From Chloroflexota bacterium (GTDB lineage: Bacteria > Chloroflexota > Anaerolineae > CG2-30-64-16): DNA of 64,000 nt. Positions 1 to 7,954 of this stretch are shown in pieces. Below the pieces are notes generated by a model, which made no database searches, was not told where the DNA came from, and worked only from the letters and a program-made list of their open reading frames with translations. Location of the stretch: assembly GCA_026389845.1 (NCBI GenBank), contig JAPLHB010000186.1, positions 57,944 to 121,943 on the forward strand, read 5' to 3'. Every line of letters starts with the position of its first letter. Position 1 is the stretch's first letter. A program made the position numbers and the translations under genes.

Positions 1-136
1 GCCGGCGCTCCCCGGGGTGTGCCCGCAGCGAATGTGCCCTGATGGCTCTGGCAGCAGTTGCTATTGCGGCGGCAAGTTGCCCCCGCCTGTCCTCTCCTGA
101 TGGTCGGGAGTGTGGCGCGTAACCATCCAGGACGGT

Positions 137-167
137 AAATGCCGGGAGCCGTGGGCTCCCGGCATTT
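137..167. terminator. Perfect 14-bp hairpin, probable terminator
   Basis: The arms at 137-150 and 154-167 are exact reverse complements (AAATGCCGGGAGCC) around a 3-base GTG loop. The A-rich 5' flank and T-rich 3' flank fit a bidirectional intrinsic terminator. It lies upstream of the first intact gene, so it probably closes a transcript entering from the left edge. Confidence 0.6.
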
Positions 168-186
168 GCTTGTCAGTCAGCAGTGT

Positions 187-297
187 CTGCCCGATGCCTT
201 GGCAGCTAGCCTCGAACAGGTCGTGCAGGCGTGGGACGAAGGCGCGCCCGAATCGGCGCACGGCCTGCTCGACCAGGCGTTAGCCCTGGCGCAATAG
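187..297 (+). pseudogene. Possible 3' remnant of a gene (37 codons)
   Basis: The frame ending in TAG at 295-297 has coding-like composition, rich in Ala, Leu, Glu and Gln and ending in ALALAQ. It lacks a start codon with a ribosome binding site and begins just after the hairpin at 137-167. It may be the tail of a decayed gene. No family is recognised, and chance coding cannot be excluded. The stretch from 298 to 480 shows no other gene. Confidence 0.2.
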
Positions 298-493
298 ATG
301 CACTACCTCTAATCCGTGTTGCGCCCCACGTATTTCCTCTGAATTGCCCTCAAATTCCTGCCCAGCCAACGCTCCAGCAAACGCTTTGGAAACGCCGCGT
401 ATAGTACACTGCATGTAATTCAGTTGTACCAGCCGGGGTGATCGCATTCGCGCGACGCCCCACATCATGTGCCAGCTCAAGAGGGAGGGTTTT

Positions 494-871
494 ATGTCAG
501 CCAGTGAAAACAAAACGTTCGTTCGTCGCTATCTGGACGCGATCAACGGCAAAGAGAAGCCGGCCGCGGTGGTCGATCAGTTCATCTCCGAGGCCGACGC
601 GGTATTGAAGCAGCACATTGCGGGTTACGAAGCTGCTTTCCCGCGCTACGAAATGATCATAGAAGACGTGATCGCGGAAGCAGACAAGGTGGTGGTGCGT
701 TTCACCTTCCGCGCCGCCTATGGCGGCGGGTTCATGGACATCCCAGCCACGGGCCAGCAGGTCGCCATGCCGGGCATCATCATCTACCGGATCGCGGACG
801 GCAAGATCGTGGAACACTGGATGCAAGTGGACTCGGCCGCGCTGATGCAGCAGTTAGGCGCTCAGTCGTAA
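494..871 (+). CDS. SnoaL-like ester cyclase family protein
   Basis: This 125-residue protein has the pattern of the SnoaL/NTF2-like fold: an N-terminal helix with FVRRYLDAINGK, a central FPRYEMIIEDVIAEADKVVVRFTF-type strand (given here only in outline) and a C-terminal segment GKIVEHWMQVD. Members are small alpha+beta cone proteins, some being polyketide cyclases or isomerases and many of unknown function, so the substrate is not predictable. The ATG at 494 follows GAGGGAGGG at 481-489, which makes it preferable to the upstream in-frame ATG at 467. It stands alone, and a perfect palindrome lies 14 bp downstream. Confidence 0.75.
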   Translation: MSASENKTFVRRYLDAINGKEKPAAVVDQFISEADAVLKQHIAGYEAAFPRYEMIIEDVIAEADKVVVRFTFRAAYGGGFMDIPATGQQVAMPGIIIYRIADGKIVEHWMQVDSAALMQQLGAQS

Positions 872-884
872 GTGGCGCTTTGCC

Positions 885-917
885 AGACCTGACAGGTCTA
901 GTAGACCTGTCAGGTCT
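885..917. repeat. 33-bp perfect palindrome (16-1-16)
   Basis: AGACCTGACAGGTCTA at 885-900 and its exact reverse complement at 902-917 flank one central base. It lies just after the SnoaL-like gene and could act as a terminator. The AGACCT ends recur in the hairpin at 63592-63624, and the 16-1-16 architecture recurs inside a coding gene at 54003-54035. Confidence 0.8.
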
Positions 918-925
918 AGCGACCG

Positions 926-1290
926 GTGACCGCCTGCGCCGACCCCGATCAGGCCGCCGCTGCGCGGGTGGCAGCCATCGGCGGAGTGACGGCCGTGTAT
1001 GCGTCGGTGGAGGAGCTGCTCCAGCACGCCGAGGTGGACGCCGTCCTCGTCGCCACCTCGCATGACGCCCTATATGAATGCACCCTCGCCGCCATTCAGG
1101 CCGACCAGCACATGCTGGCACCGGCAGCATCGGCATCGACCCCCTGTCGTCAGGCTGGGGAGCCAGTCCCGAGATGGACGGCGGGCTGATGCTCTACGGC
1201 GGGCCTCACTTGGTGGACCAACTTCTCTGGCACCTGGGCGACGATCCGGTCGAGGTGTCTACTCTACGGCGAGCGGGAACAGATTGCTTT
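926..1290 (+). pseudogene. Decayed Gfo/Idh/MocA-family oxidoreductase
   Basis: Two frames together resemble pieces of a Gfo/Idh/MocA dehydrogenase. The frame of 926-1189 carries ASVEELLQHAEVDAVLVATS and a following helix typical of the end of the Rossmann domain. The frame used at about 1128-1260 carries GGLMLYGGPHLVDQLLWHLG and DDPVEV, typical of the C-terminal domain. The Gly-rich NAD-binding N-terminus, the catalytic EKP segment and the C-terminal end are missing, and a frame change lies near 1120-1180. It is best read as a pseudogene with internal deletions. The original substrate cannot be inferred. Confidence 0.55.
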
Positions 1291-1399
1291 GATGAAGCGA
1301 GAAAGCGCCATTCGTGTCCGCTTGCAGTGAGACGCGGAGGAACGTATTTCGGTCCTGAGTCGAACGCGTCAGCGCCGATGGCGACTCCTTCGGGAACCG

Positions 1400-1912
1400 T
1401 CACGCCTCCGGCCGATACGGCGCTTCCTCGTCTATGTTCCCCACAAAATCGGGCAGCCCTCCGTGTCCCAACTGCTGGCGGATGGACATGATCTCGCCGA
1501 TGTGATACCAGTAATGGTAGATGACGCGCAGCAGCAGGGAACCGAGCGTGGTGGTTGTCCAGCCGCGGATCGTGATCGCCTCTTGGAGCTTGGCGGTGGT
1601 CATTTCATCCAGAAACGCATCCGTCGCCCCTGTAACCGTGCGCCAGGCCGCGGTCATCTCATCCAGCGGCGGCGTCGAGGCGGGGCGACCATAGCCGACC
1701 AGCGCGTTGAGTTGCGGAATCGGCGTCTGCCCCTGCGCCAGGGTCAGCCAGTAGCGCTGCTCCTGCCAGGCCAGGTGACCGACGATCCAACTGATGCAGT
1801 TCATGGGCAACAGCCGCCGCCGCGCATCTTCATCGGTGACGCCATCGAGCGCCCGCAGCCATTCGCTGCGGACAAAGCGGAGTTGAACGACCAGCGGGTG
1901 AAGAGAATTCAT
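1400..1912 (-). CDS. DinB/YfiT-like four-helix-bundle protein
   Basis: This 170-residue protein has the hallmarks of the DinB-like superfamily: an N-terminal helix, a histidine in IVGHLAWQE, and a late HYWYHIGEI motif. The three histidines are expected to bind a divalent metal within a four-helix bundle. Related proteins include thiol-dependent transferases (bacillithiol or mycothiol S-transferases) and many uncharacterised members, so enzymatic activity is likely but the substrate is unknown. The start was placed at MNSLHPL (1912) because the nine codons upstream are repeat-derived. Its 5' side abuts a repeat-rich element at 1921-2161. Confidence 0.7.
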   Translation of the reverse strand: MNSLHPLVVQLRFVRSEWLRALDGVTDEDARRRLLPMNCISWIVGHLAWQEQRYWLTLAQGQTPIPQLNALVGYGRPASTPPLDEMTAAWRTVTGATDAFLDEMTTAKLQEAITIRGWTTTTLGSLLLRVIYHYWYHIGEIMSIRQQLGHGGLPDFVGNIDEEAPYRPEA

Positions 1913-1920
1913 GGGCTTAG

Positions 1921-2161
1921 TATATCCGCAGTACCGCAAAACTCGCTTATGTCACCCCTTCGCTACACTCAGGGCCTGCCCTGGGCGCAGTCGAAGGGGT
2001 CTCGTCTCGGCAAGGAGAACTTGTTCCTTCATTGCATTCAGGACAGGCTCTGAGCGCAGCGAACGGATTCTTCGCTGGTGTCACGCCGTAGCAAAAGTTC
2101 AGGGACGAACCCGCTCAGAATGACAGGCAACTGGTAGCGAGTTTTGCGCTATTGCGTATAT
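1921..2161. repeat. Inverted-repeat-bounded, MITE-like element
   Basis: The ends are imperfect inverted repeats of about 25 bp: TATATCCGCAGTACCGCAAA and onward at 1921-1947, and the complementary AGCGAGTTTTGCGC side at about 2136-2160. Between them lie short REP-like words: a TTCGCTACACTCAGGGC-type word, GCGCAGCGAACGGATTCTTC near 2057, and ACCCGCTCAGAATGAC near 2109. No coding capacity was seen. The REP words recur at 10587-10700, 44826-45000 and 50845-50985. The element begins 9 bases upstream of the DinB-like gene start. Confidence 0.45.
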
Positions 2162-2333
2162 CCACAGGCAGTCAAACGTGCAAAGCCGCGAGCCAGGCAC
2201 GAGAACCCCTCTTCGTTCACGAGCATCAGCCCAACCCGAGGGCCAGTGATAGGCGTGCCCCCGCAGCGCAGATGGCAGAGCGGAAATCTTCCCGTCTGGT
2301 GCGATGATGCCTGGAACTGCGGTGTCGCGCATA

Positions 2334-2362
2334 TTGTATTTGCCACGGGTTTGTGATAGAAT
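2334..2362 (+). promoter_or_regulatory. Candidate sigma-70-type promoter of the RiPP-like cassette
   Basis: TTGTAT at 2334-2339 and TAGAAT at 2357-2362 are separated by 17 bp. It is the closest good promoter match upstream of the HPr-kinase-like gene. The preceding stretch 2162-2333 shows no credible gene. Confidence 0.4.
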
Positions 2363-2515
2363 GTCTCTTGCTGATGCGGGAAACTATACCGTCAATCTGC
2401 CGCCGGGGAGCACATTCGTGGCTGTCGTGAAATTGACTAGTACACCTGACTCAGGGAACATCATAACCCTGGAGTTGTGTGTCTATCGCCAGCAACGGAC
2501 GGCGCGGCGTTGACG

Positions 2516-3466
2516 ATGCTCGATCTGGCCGGCTGGCGGGTGCGCCTGGCGTGTCGGCCAGCCGAATTTGCGGCCGAAACAGCCACGCACTACGCCCCGT
2601 TTGCCGCTGCCGGGGACGCATCACCCCATCTCACGATCGAGGTGACGCTGGTCGGGAACGCGGCGGCTTCCGCGCCCGAGGCGGCGCAACCCGCGTGGAA
2701 TGGGACAGTCTGGCTACTTGACGCGTCCGGTTTTTCTGGTAGAATTGACCTCGCGCAGGCACGCGCCGCGTTGACCCTGGACAGCGCGACGCCGCAGGTT
2801 CACCTGGAGTATTTCCTGCGAGTGCTGTTGGCGCTCCTGGCGCAGCACGAGGACGGTCTCTTGATTCATGCGGCCGGGCTGCTGATGCCGGCGACGGGCC
2901 AGGTTTACCTCTTCATCGGATGCAGCGGCAGCGGCAAGTCTACGGTTGTGCGGCTGTCGTCGGGAAAGGGCATCGCGCTCAACGACGACCTGATACTCGT
3001 CCGGCCCGAAGGCGGCGACTGGATGGCCTATGGCACGCCGTTCTGGAACGCCGAGACAGGCGACCGTGCGGGGCAGACGGCCCGTGGCCTGGTCGCCGGC
3101 GTCTACGTGTTGATCCAGGATGGGGCAGTCTACCTGGAGCCGTGCTCGCCAGCCCTGGCGACCGCCGAGTTGGCGATCAATTGCCCGGTGGCGAACGGCG
3201 ATCCGACCCTGGCGTCGAATCTGTTGGCTCGTTGCCGGACGTTGGCCGAAACCGTACCAGTGCGCCGGTTGCACTTTCGGAAAGACCCCGACTTCTGGCA
3301 ATTTCTACAGCCCGTCGCGGCGGAAGTGGGCGACGAGCATGCAACACGCAACACGCAACACGCAACACGCAACACGCAACACGCAACACGCAACACGCAA
3401 CACGCAACACGGAGTCATAACGCGTGCAACTCAATGATGTCCCGGCGCACGCCCCAGGAGTTGTGA
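2516..3466 (+). CDS. HPr-kinase-like ATPase (RiPP-associated)
   Basis: A Walker A loop GCSGSGKST sits at about residues 135-143, followed by LNDDLILV and a GTPFWN segment, as in HPr kinase/phosphorylase-like proteins that accompany PqqD-like proteins and peptide precursors (SynChlorMet ScmC type and lasso-peptide kinase type). It is too divergent to be a PTS HPr kinase. In the family it may phosphorylate a precursor or another partner; that is inferred. The ATG at 2516 fits the family start, though a GTG at 2477 is in frame. The last ~45 residues come from a 7-bp tandem repeat (ATRNTQH units) that replaces the expected stop and makes the ORF overlap the next gene by 43 bp. Confidence 0.7.
   Translation: MLDLAGWRVRLACRPAEFAAETATHYAPFAAAGDASPHLTIEVTLVGNAAASAPEAAQPAWNGTVWLLDASGFSGRIDLAQARAALTLDSATPQVHLEYFLRVLLALLAQHEDGLLIHAAGLLMPATGQVYLFIGCSGSGKSTVVRLSSGKGIALNDDLILVRPEGGDWMAYGTPFWNAETGDRAGQTARGLVAGVYVLIQDGAVYLEPCSPALATAELAINCPVANGDPTLASNLLARCRTLAETVPVRRLHFRKDPDFWQFLQPVAAEVGDEHATRNTQHATRNTQHATRNTQHATRSHNACNSMMSRRTPQEL
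3341..3410. repeat. 7-bp tandem repeat GCAACAC, about 10 copies, in frame
   Basis: Ten near-perfect copies of GCAACAC lie inside the 3' end of the HPr-kinase-like ORF. Because 21 bp encode seven residues, they give ATRNTQH repeats. The same unit occurs upstream of dnaK (7903-7943) and after the epimerase-like gene (15926-15958). Confidence 0.9.
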
Positions 3467-3711
3467 GCCGGTTGATTGACGGCGAGGCCGTGATCGTGCA
3501 CCCCCGGCAGGGAGTCGTGCGGGTGCTCAACGGCGTCGGCTCGCGGCTCTGGGAGTTGGCAGACGGCCGGCGCAGCGCGGCCGAGTTGGCGGAAGCCATC
3601 ACCCGTGAGTACGAGGTGGACGGCGCCCGCGCCTCGGCCGAGACGTTGGCCTTTCTTACCGACCTGGCCGAACGCGACCTCGTGGTCGTGTCGGGTCGCC
3701 AAACCGAATAG
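3424..3711 (+). CDS. PqqD-family peptide-binding protein
   Basis: This 95-residue protein matches the PqqD/RiPP recognition element fold. An N-terminal beta portion carries GEAVIVHPRQGVVRVLNG, then GSRLWELADGRRSAAELAEA and a C-terminal LAFLTDLAERDLVV. Such domains bind leader peptides of ribosomal peptide precursors and present them to modifying enzymes. It starts with GTG inside the repeat-extended end of the kinase-like ORF, and the candidate precursor begins 75 bp downstream. No radical-SAM, cyclase or protease partner is in the window, so either the cassette is partial or the partners lie elsewhere. Confidence 0.8.
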   Translation: MQLNDVPAHAPGVVSRLIDGEAVIVHPRQGVVRVLNGVGSRLWELADGRRSAAELAEAITREYEVDGARASAETLAFLTDLAERDLVVVSGRQTE

Positions 3712-3786
3712 TCGCCTGGCAAGGTTAACTTGACCGGTCGCAGCCCATTGCAATCCCGCATTCATCATCCAGGCAGGAGGCATTCC

Positions 3787-3939
3787 ATGGAGAATATCGT
3801 CGAACAGAAGCAGGAACGCAAACCATACGAGACACCCGCCGTGGTATTCGAGTCCGCGCTTGAGGTACGAGCTGGGACGCCGATCCCCGGCTTTTTGAGT
3901 GATCTGACGGATCCGGCAGGCCTGCAGAAGCAGAGGTAA
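3787..3939 (+). CDS. Candidate RiPP precursor peptide, 50 aa
   Basis: This short ORF has a strong ribosome binding site (AGGAGG at 3775-3780, six bases before the ATG) and lies directly behind kinase-like and PqqD-like genes. Residues 13-18 (KPYETP) contain a YxxP motif of the type bound by PqqD-like recognition domains in lasso and related leaders. It is followed by ALEVRAGTP and the tail IPGFLSDLTDPAGLQKQR. If cleavage occurred after IP, a core starting with Gly would have Asp at position 8, compatible with a lasso-type macrolactam, but the usual Thr at leader position -2 is absent. A linear or phosphorylated peptide is equally possible. There are no cysteines. Confidence 0.6.
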   Translation: MENIVEQKQERKPYETPAVVFESALEVRAGTPIPGFLSDLTDPAGLQKQR

Positions 3940-4130
3940 CCGGCCGCGCCTTCAGTGCCAGGCTCAACGAGTCCCCTTGCCTTTCTGCAAGACGACGTGC
4001 GCGTTATCGCCGGCCGTGCTTGCGCTGTCGGCGGACTTGTAGCGGTTGGGCTTTGACGGCAGCGGGGAGCACGTGCGTTTTCGGTGGTCCCCACGAGTTG
4101 CATGGTGCTTGTTACAAAATGAGTGAACTG

Positions 4131-4165
4131 AAACGGGCTGGCGTGGGTGGCGCGCCGGCCCGTTT
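4131..4165 (+). terminator. Hairpin terminator after the RiPP-like cassette
   Basis: AAACGGGCTGGCG (4131-4143) pairs with CGCCGGCCCGTTT (4153-4165), with one G-T pair, and ends in a short T run. The flanking stretches 3940-4130 and 4166-4260 hold no convincing gene. A copy of the CACAAAGGCACAAAAACACG-type repeat runs into the next start codon at 4261. Confidence 0.5.
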
Positions 4166-4260
4166 GCTGTCCTGTTGCGGCACGACTGGCGTGACAAGAA
4201 ACATAGCGCGGCCTCCTGCCTCAACCGAACCCATCACCACAAAGGCACAAAAACACGAAA

Positions 4261-6600
4261 GTGGCAAAACACAAACCCGCTCCTCAAGCGAGCAAATCCG
4301 CCCCAAGCGGTAAGGATGCCGGGCTGAGACAGAACGGCCTCCGGGCGTTCCAGCGCAATGATTTCACCACAGCCATCAAGGACTGGAGCCGGCTCAGCCT
4401 CAAGGCTGAGCCGGCCGCCGGGCCAGCCCTGGCCGAGGCGCACTTTCGCCGCGCGTTGAACACGGCTGACGCGGCGCAACGCAGCGCTGACCTGACGCGG
4501 GCGACCGAGCTGGCCCCCGCGGATGGCCGCTTCTGGTATCACCTGGGGCTGGCCCATCACCGCGCCGGCCGGTTGGATGCCGCGATCGCGGCCTACGGTC
4601 GCGCGGCCGAGCACGGTTTTGCGCGCCGGCATCTGATCTTTGCCCGCGGACTGGCCGAGATCGAGCGTGATCCGCGGTTGGACGCCGCGACCCTCAACGC
4701 GGTCACCCGCGGTGACACGGCCGCGCTGCTGCCCATCGTGGCGCTGTTGCGCGGTGATCCGCAAGCCGTGCTGGCTCCTGCCGCGGCCAACTGGTTCGAG
4801 CGCCTCAAGGGCCAGATTCGCGGAGATGCCATGACCGCACTGTGGCGCGGGCTGGCCCTCGTGGCGACCGGTCAGGCGACCGAGGCGGCGACGATGCTGG
4901 GCACGCGCACTAACTCGACGTTGCCGGGCGAGGCCGAGGCGGTGCGCATCTTCTACCGCGGGTTGGCCCTGGCCGCGGCAGGCGACCGGCCTGCCGCGCT
5001 GGTCGAATGGGCCGCGCTGCCCGAACGCGCCACGTCCACGCGCCTCCAGGTCGTTATCGCCGCCGCCTACCAGGGGCAGGTGCGCGACGCGCTGGTCGCC
5101 GGCCGTTGGGCCGACGTGGTGAAGGTGACAGACGCGATCTTCGACCTGGCCGGCTCCTCCGCCGGCCAGCCGGAGCTGACCGCCGCGGCCGTGATGGCTC
5201 GGCATCGGCTGGCGAGCGAGGCCGTCGGCCGCGGGGCTTGGGCCGAAGCGATCCTCTATTGGCAGCAGATGGCCGCCCTGTTGGAATCCACGCCGTCCCC
5301 CGGCCCGCGCGGCCCGATTTTGCACAACCTGGCGATTGCCTACGAAACGACGGAGCAGTGGGGGTCAGCCGCCGAGATGTGGGTGATCACCCTGAACACC
5401 CTGCCCCGACGCCAGACGAAGACGAAAAAAACGGCCGACGCGCCGATCGGTCGCATTGGCGACCTATCGGTGGCCGAAAAGCGCGCCTGGCTGCGCCGCC
5501 GCGCGCTGGAATGCTATCGCAAGGCCGGTCAGCTCGACCAGGCCATCACCCAGTACCGTGCGGCGATCAAGGCGGCCCCCGACGACCTGGATCTGCGCCT
5601 GGAGCTGGCGAACGCCTTGGTCGCCAACGACCAGGTCATCGCCGGCCGCAATGAGCTACGGCGCATCATGGAGCGCGACCCGAATCATCAGGAGGCGCGC
5701 GTTAAGCTGGCCGAGCTGCACCAGATGCGCGGCGAAGTCTGGGAGGCCGAGCGGCTGCTGCACGAGGTTGTGGCCGCCGACCCCGACAACGCATCGGCGC
5801 GTCGCGGCCTGGTGGAGCTTTTGCGGCAGCGCGGCCACGGGCAATTCAATGCTGGCTACCACGCCGGCGCGCGGGATGCCTACGCCGCCGCGCTCAAACT
5901 GGCTCCCGACGATGCAGACCTGCTGGCGTCCATCGGCTTCGCCGAGTTGCTGTCGAACGACGAAGCCGCCGCCCGCGCCCACTTCGAGGAGGCCCTGGCC
6001 AAAGGCACACCCGCCGCCTATCTGCAGGTGATGAATCGGTGGGCCTCCTATGGCCGACCGGACGAGTTCCGCGCCATTCTGGTTCGGGCCGAGACGGCCG
6101 GAGTCGTTTCGCCGCATTTCTACGTGGATGCAATCGGCTACTGCTTCCGCACGGCGCGTCGCCCGGACCTCGATCCGTTCGGCGTGGCGACCAGAAAAGG
6201 CCCCAGGGTCGCTGACCCCTGGGAAGAACTGGGCAAAACACTGATGCAAAAGGTCGAGGCGACCGGCGGCGACCGTGCCGATGTATGCCAGCACATGGTT
6301 GCCGAGTTCGGGCCACTGCGGCCCGAACTCGCGTTGCCCTATGCTGAAAAACTGGTTGCCCTGTCGCCCAACGACCCGATGGCATTGCTAACGTTGGCGA
6401 TGATCCAGGGGCTGAGCAATCGGCGGCGCGAGGCCAAAGAGACGCTGCGCAAGGCCGGCCAACTCGCCCGCAAACTCGGCGACCCTCAACTCATCAGCCA
6501 GATCGAAACCTTCCGCCGCGCTCTGGATGACCCGATGTTCGGGATGATGTCACAGATATTGCCCATGTTGGGCAATGCCGGCTTCGAGGATCTATTCTGA
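4261..6600 (+). CDS. Tetratricopeptide-repeat protein linked to an Hsp70 operon
   Basis: The 779-residue protein is made of helix-turn-helix units typical of TPRs, for example FWYHLGLAHHRAGRLDAAIA near residue 90, ECYRKAGQLDQAITQYRAAI near residue 420 and YHAGARDAYAAALKLAPDDA near residue 540. No signal peptide or membrane segment is seen, so it is cytosolic. It starts at GTG, and its stop overlaps the start of a J-domain gene by one base (TGATG). This order with J protein, GrpE and Hsp70 recurs in diverse bacteria and suggests a co-chaperone or client-scaffold role, which is inferred from context. Confidence 0.85.
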   Translation: MAKHKPAPQASKSAPSGKDAGLRQNGLRAFQRNDFTTAIKDWSRLSLKAEPAAGPALAEAHFRRALNTADAAQRSADLTRATELAPADGRFWYHLGLAHHRAGRLDAAIAAYGRAAEHGFARRHLIFARGLAEIERDPRLDAATLNAVTRGDTAALLPIVALLRGDPQAVLAPAAANWFERLKGQIRGDAMTALWRGLALVATGQATEAATMLGTRTNSTLPGEAEAVRIFYRGLALAAAGDRPAALVEWAALPERATSTRLQVVIAAAYQGQVRDALVAGRWADVVKVTDAIFDLAGSSAGQPELTAAAVMARHRLASEAVGRGAWAEAILYWQQMAALLESTPSPGPRGPILHNLAIAYETTEQWGSAAEMWVITLNTLPRRQTKTKKTADAPIGRIGDLSVAEKRAWLRRRALECYRKAGQLDQAITQYRAAIKAAPDDLDLRLELANALVANDQVIAGRNELRRIMERDPNHQEARVKLAELHQMRGEVWEAERLLHEVVAADPDNASARRGLVELLRQRGHGQFNAGYHAGARDAYAAALKLAPDDADLLASIGFAELLSNDEAAARAHFEEALAKGTPAAYLQVMNRWASYGRPDEFRAILVRAETAGVVSPHFYVDAIGYCFRTARRPDLDPFGVATRKGPRVADPWEELGKTLMQKVEATGGDRADVCQHMVAEFGPLRPELALPYAEKLVALSPNDPMALLTLAMIQGLSNRRREAKETLRKAGQLARKLGDPQLISQIETFRRALDDPMFGMMSQILPMLGNAGFEDLF

Positions 6601-6977
6601 TGAAACCTCCCGAAGAACCGAAACCGCCGTTTGTGGGCGATCCGTATGCCGTGCTGGCGGTCTCGCCCGACGCCAGCGACGCCGAGGTGAAACAAGCGTA
6701 CTTCGCCCAGGTGCGCGCCCACCCGCCGGAGAGCGATCCGCAGGCGTTCAAGCGCATCCGCGCCGCCTACGAGCAATTGCGCAGCCCCGAAAAGCGATTG
6801 GATGCCGACATGCTGCGCCTGCAACCCTGGCCCGAACCGCCCCTGCCGGCCGGCTTGAGCGCCGAGCCGGTGCTGGATTTGTCCGTCGCCGCCGAAGACG
6901 TGGTGCGCGCCGCCCGCGCGCTCACCGAGATGACGCGGCGCGACTTCCGAGAGGATTATCGCGAGATCAAATGGTAG
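6600..6977 (+). CDS. Short J-domain protein with HPP instead of HPD
   Basis: Residues 13-65 form a J domain: DPYAVLAVSPDASDAEVKQA, a helix II ending AHPPESDPQAFKRI, then AAYEQLRSPEKR. In classical DnaJ the helix II-III loop reads HPD, and its Asp is needed to stimulate Hsp70 ATPase. Here it reads HPP. The protein lacks Gly/Phe and zinc-finger regions. It overlaps both the TPR gene (ATGA) and grpE (ATGGTAG), so translation is coupled. I recall HPPE-type loops from similar operons, so this is probably a dedicated variant J protein and not a decayed one; that is inference. Confidence 0.8.
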   Translation: MKPPEEPKPPFVGDPYAVLAVSPDASDAEVKQAYFAQVRAHPPESDPQAFKRIRAAYEQLRSPEKRLDADMLRLQPWPEPPLPAGLSAEPVLDLSVAAEDVVRAARALTEMTRRDFREDYREIKW

Positions 6978-7897
6978 AAAGCATTCAACCCATCTCCGCC
7001 CGCGACTGGCGTTTGCGCCTGATCCGCTGGCTGGGACTGACCCCCGTGCCGGCCGACGTGGCCGGCGCAGTAGCTGCCCTGCGAGCGACCGTAGACGCCT
7101 TGACCCAGGCGCAGACCGCCAACCAGGCGACAATCGCGGCCCTGCGCGAGACGCTCGACCGCCTGGAGCGGCAGATCGGCCGGTCGGGCAAGGAACAGTT
7201 CAAGGCCAACGCCCTGGCCGAAGTGCAGCAGCAGACCGTCAAGACGCTGCTGGAACAATTGCGCGAGGCCGAAGGCTACCGCGAGCGCGAGCTGGCATCC
7301 CTGCGCGAGCGCCTGACCGCCGCGCGCCGCGACAGCCGGATGGAGATCATCGGTCGCCTGTTGCCCGTGGCCGATGGGCTGGGCGAGGCAGTGGCGGCGG
7401 GAGAGCGAATCAGCGAGCTGGCGAATCAACGAATCGGCGAATCGGCGAATCAGCGAATCGGCGAATCGGCAAGTCAGCAAGTCAGCGAATCGGCAAATCA
7501 GCGAATCGGCAAATCAACGCATGGGCGACTGGGGCGCGCGTGGGCGCGGCTGTGGCGCAGGGTTGGCTCGGAAGCTAGAGGCGAGCCTTCAGGCGGGATG
7601 AAACCGGCTGAAGCCTCCAGTCCGGAAGCCGATGACAGATCGCGACCCGGTGAGTTGGCTGCCTGGCTGGAGGGGCTGAAATTCGTACAGGATCGCCTGC
7701 TCGATCTTCTGGCTGCCGAAGGCGTGCGTCCCATCGAAGCCGAGGGCGACACCTTCGACCCATACCTGTATGTCGTCGTCGAGACCGTCGTTGCCACCGA
7801 TCGCGTCCCCGCCGGCACGATCGTCCGTGAAATTCGTCGCGGCTACCTGGCCGGCGAGACGGTGCTGCGGTATGCTGAGGTAGTGGTGGCAAGGTAG
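6971..7897 (+). CDS. grpE: GrpE-like nucleotide exchange factor with repeat insertion
   Basis: The protein has an N-terminal coiled coil (about residues 35-125), then IIGRLLPVADGLGEA as in the GrpE four-helix region, and a C-terminal beta-wing region with FDPYLYVVVETV and VPAGTIVREIRRGYL. Length is 308 residues against about 190 for typical GrpE. Most of the excess is an in-frame insertion at residues 145-183 made of an 8-bp repeat (NQRIGESA units), followed by a second repeat-derived stretch near residues 207-219. The start overlaps the J-protein stop, and dnaK-like follows 57 bp downstream. Confidence 0.8.
   Translation: MVESIQPISARDWRLRLIRWLGLTPVPADVAGAVAALRATVDALTQAQTANQATIAALRETLDRLERQIGRSGKEQFKANALAEVQQQTVKTLLEQLREAEGYRERELASLRERLTAARRDSRMEIIGRLLPVADGLGEAVAAGERISELANQRIGESANQRIGESASQQVSESANQRIGKSTHGRLGRAWARLWRRVGSEARGEPSGGMKPAEASSPEADDRSRPGELAAWLEGLKFVQDRLLDLLAAEGVRPIEAEGDTFDPYLYVVVETVVATDRVPAGTIVREIRRGYLAGETVLRYAEVVVAR
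7405..7518. repeat. 8-bp tandem repeat GCGAATCA/G, in frame in grpE
   Basis: About 14 degenerate copies of GCGAATCA, GCGAATCG or GCAAGTCA run in frame through grpE. Three units (24 bp) encode eight residues. The same unit fills the pyrK-pyrD gap at 35698-35782. Confidence 0.85.
7590..7625. repeat. Short copy of the ACCGGCTGAAGCCTC element inside grpE
   Basis: ATGAAACCGGCTGAAGCCTC with flanks resembles the intergenic elements at 34812-34885 and 57893-57972. Here it is translated in frame as part of the GrpE insertion. Confidence 0.6.
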
Positions 7898-7902
7898 GGA
7901 AA

Positions 7903-7943
7903 ACGCAACACGCAACACGCAACACGCAACACGCAACACGCAA
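7903..7943. repeat. 7-bp tandem repeat between grpE and dnaK
   Basis: About six copies of the CAACACG unit fill the gap between grpE and the Hsp70 gene. The Shine-Dalgarno sequence AGGAG (7945-7949) starts directly after the last copy. Confidence 0.85.
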
Positions 7944-7954
7944 CAGGAGCACCT

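Noticed and set aside
2304..2513. Possible small gene of 69 codons before the kinase
   Set aside because: No ribosome binding site or family; it spans the predicted promoter of the RiPP-like cassette.
3955..4313. Small frames between the candidate precursor and the TPR gene, considered as a remnant lasso protease or cyclase
   Set aside because: No residue pattern of B2 proteases or asparagine synthases could be found in any frame.
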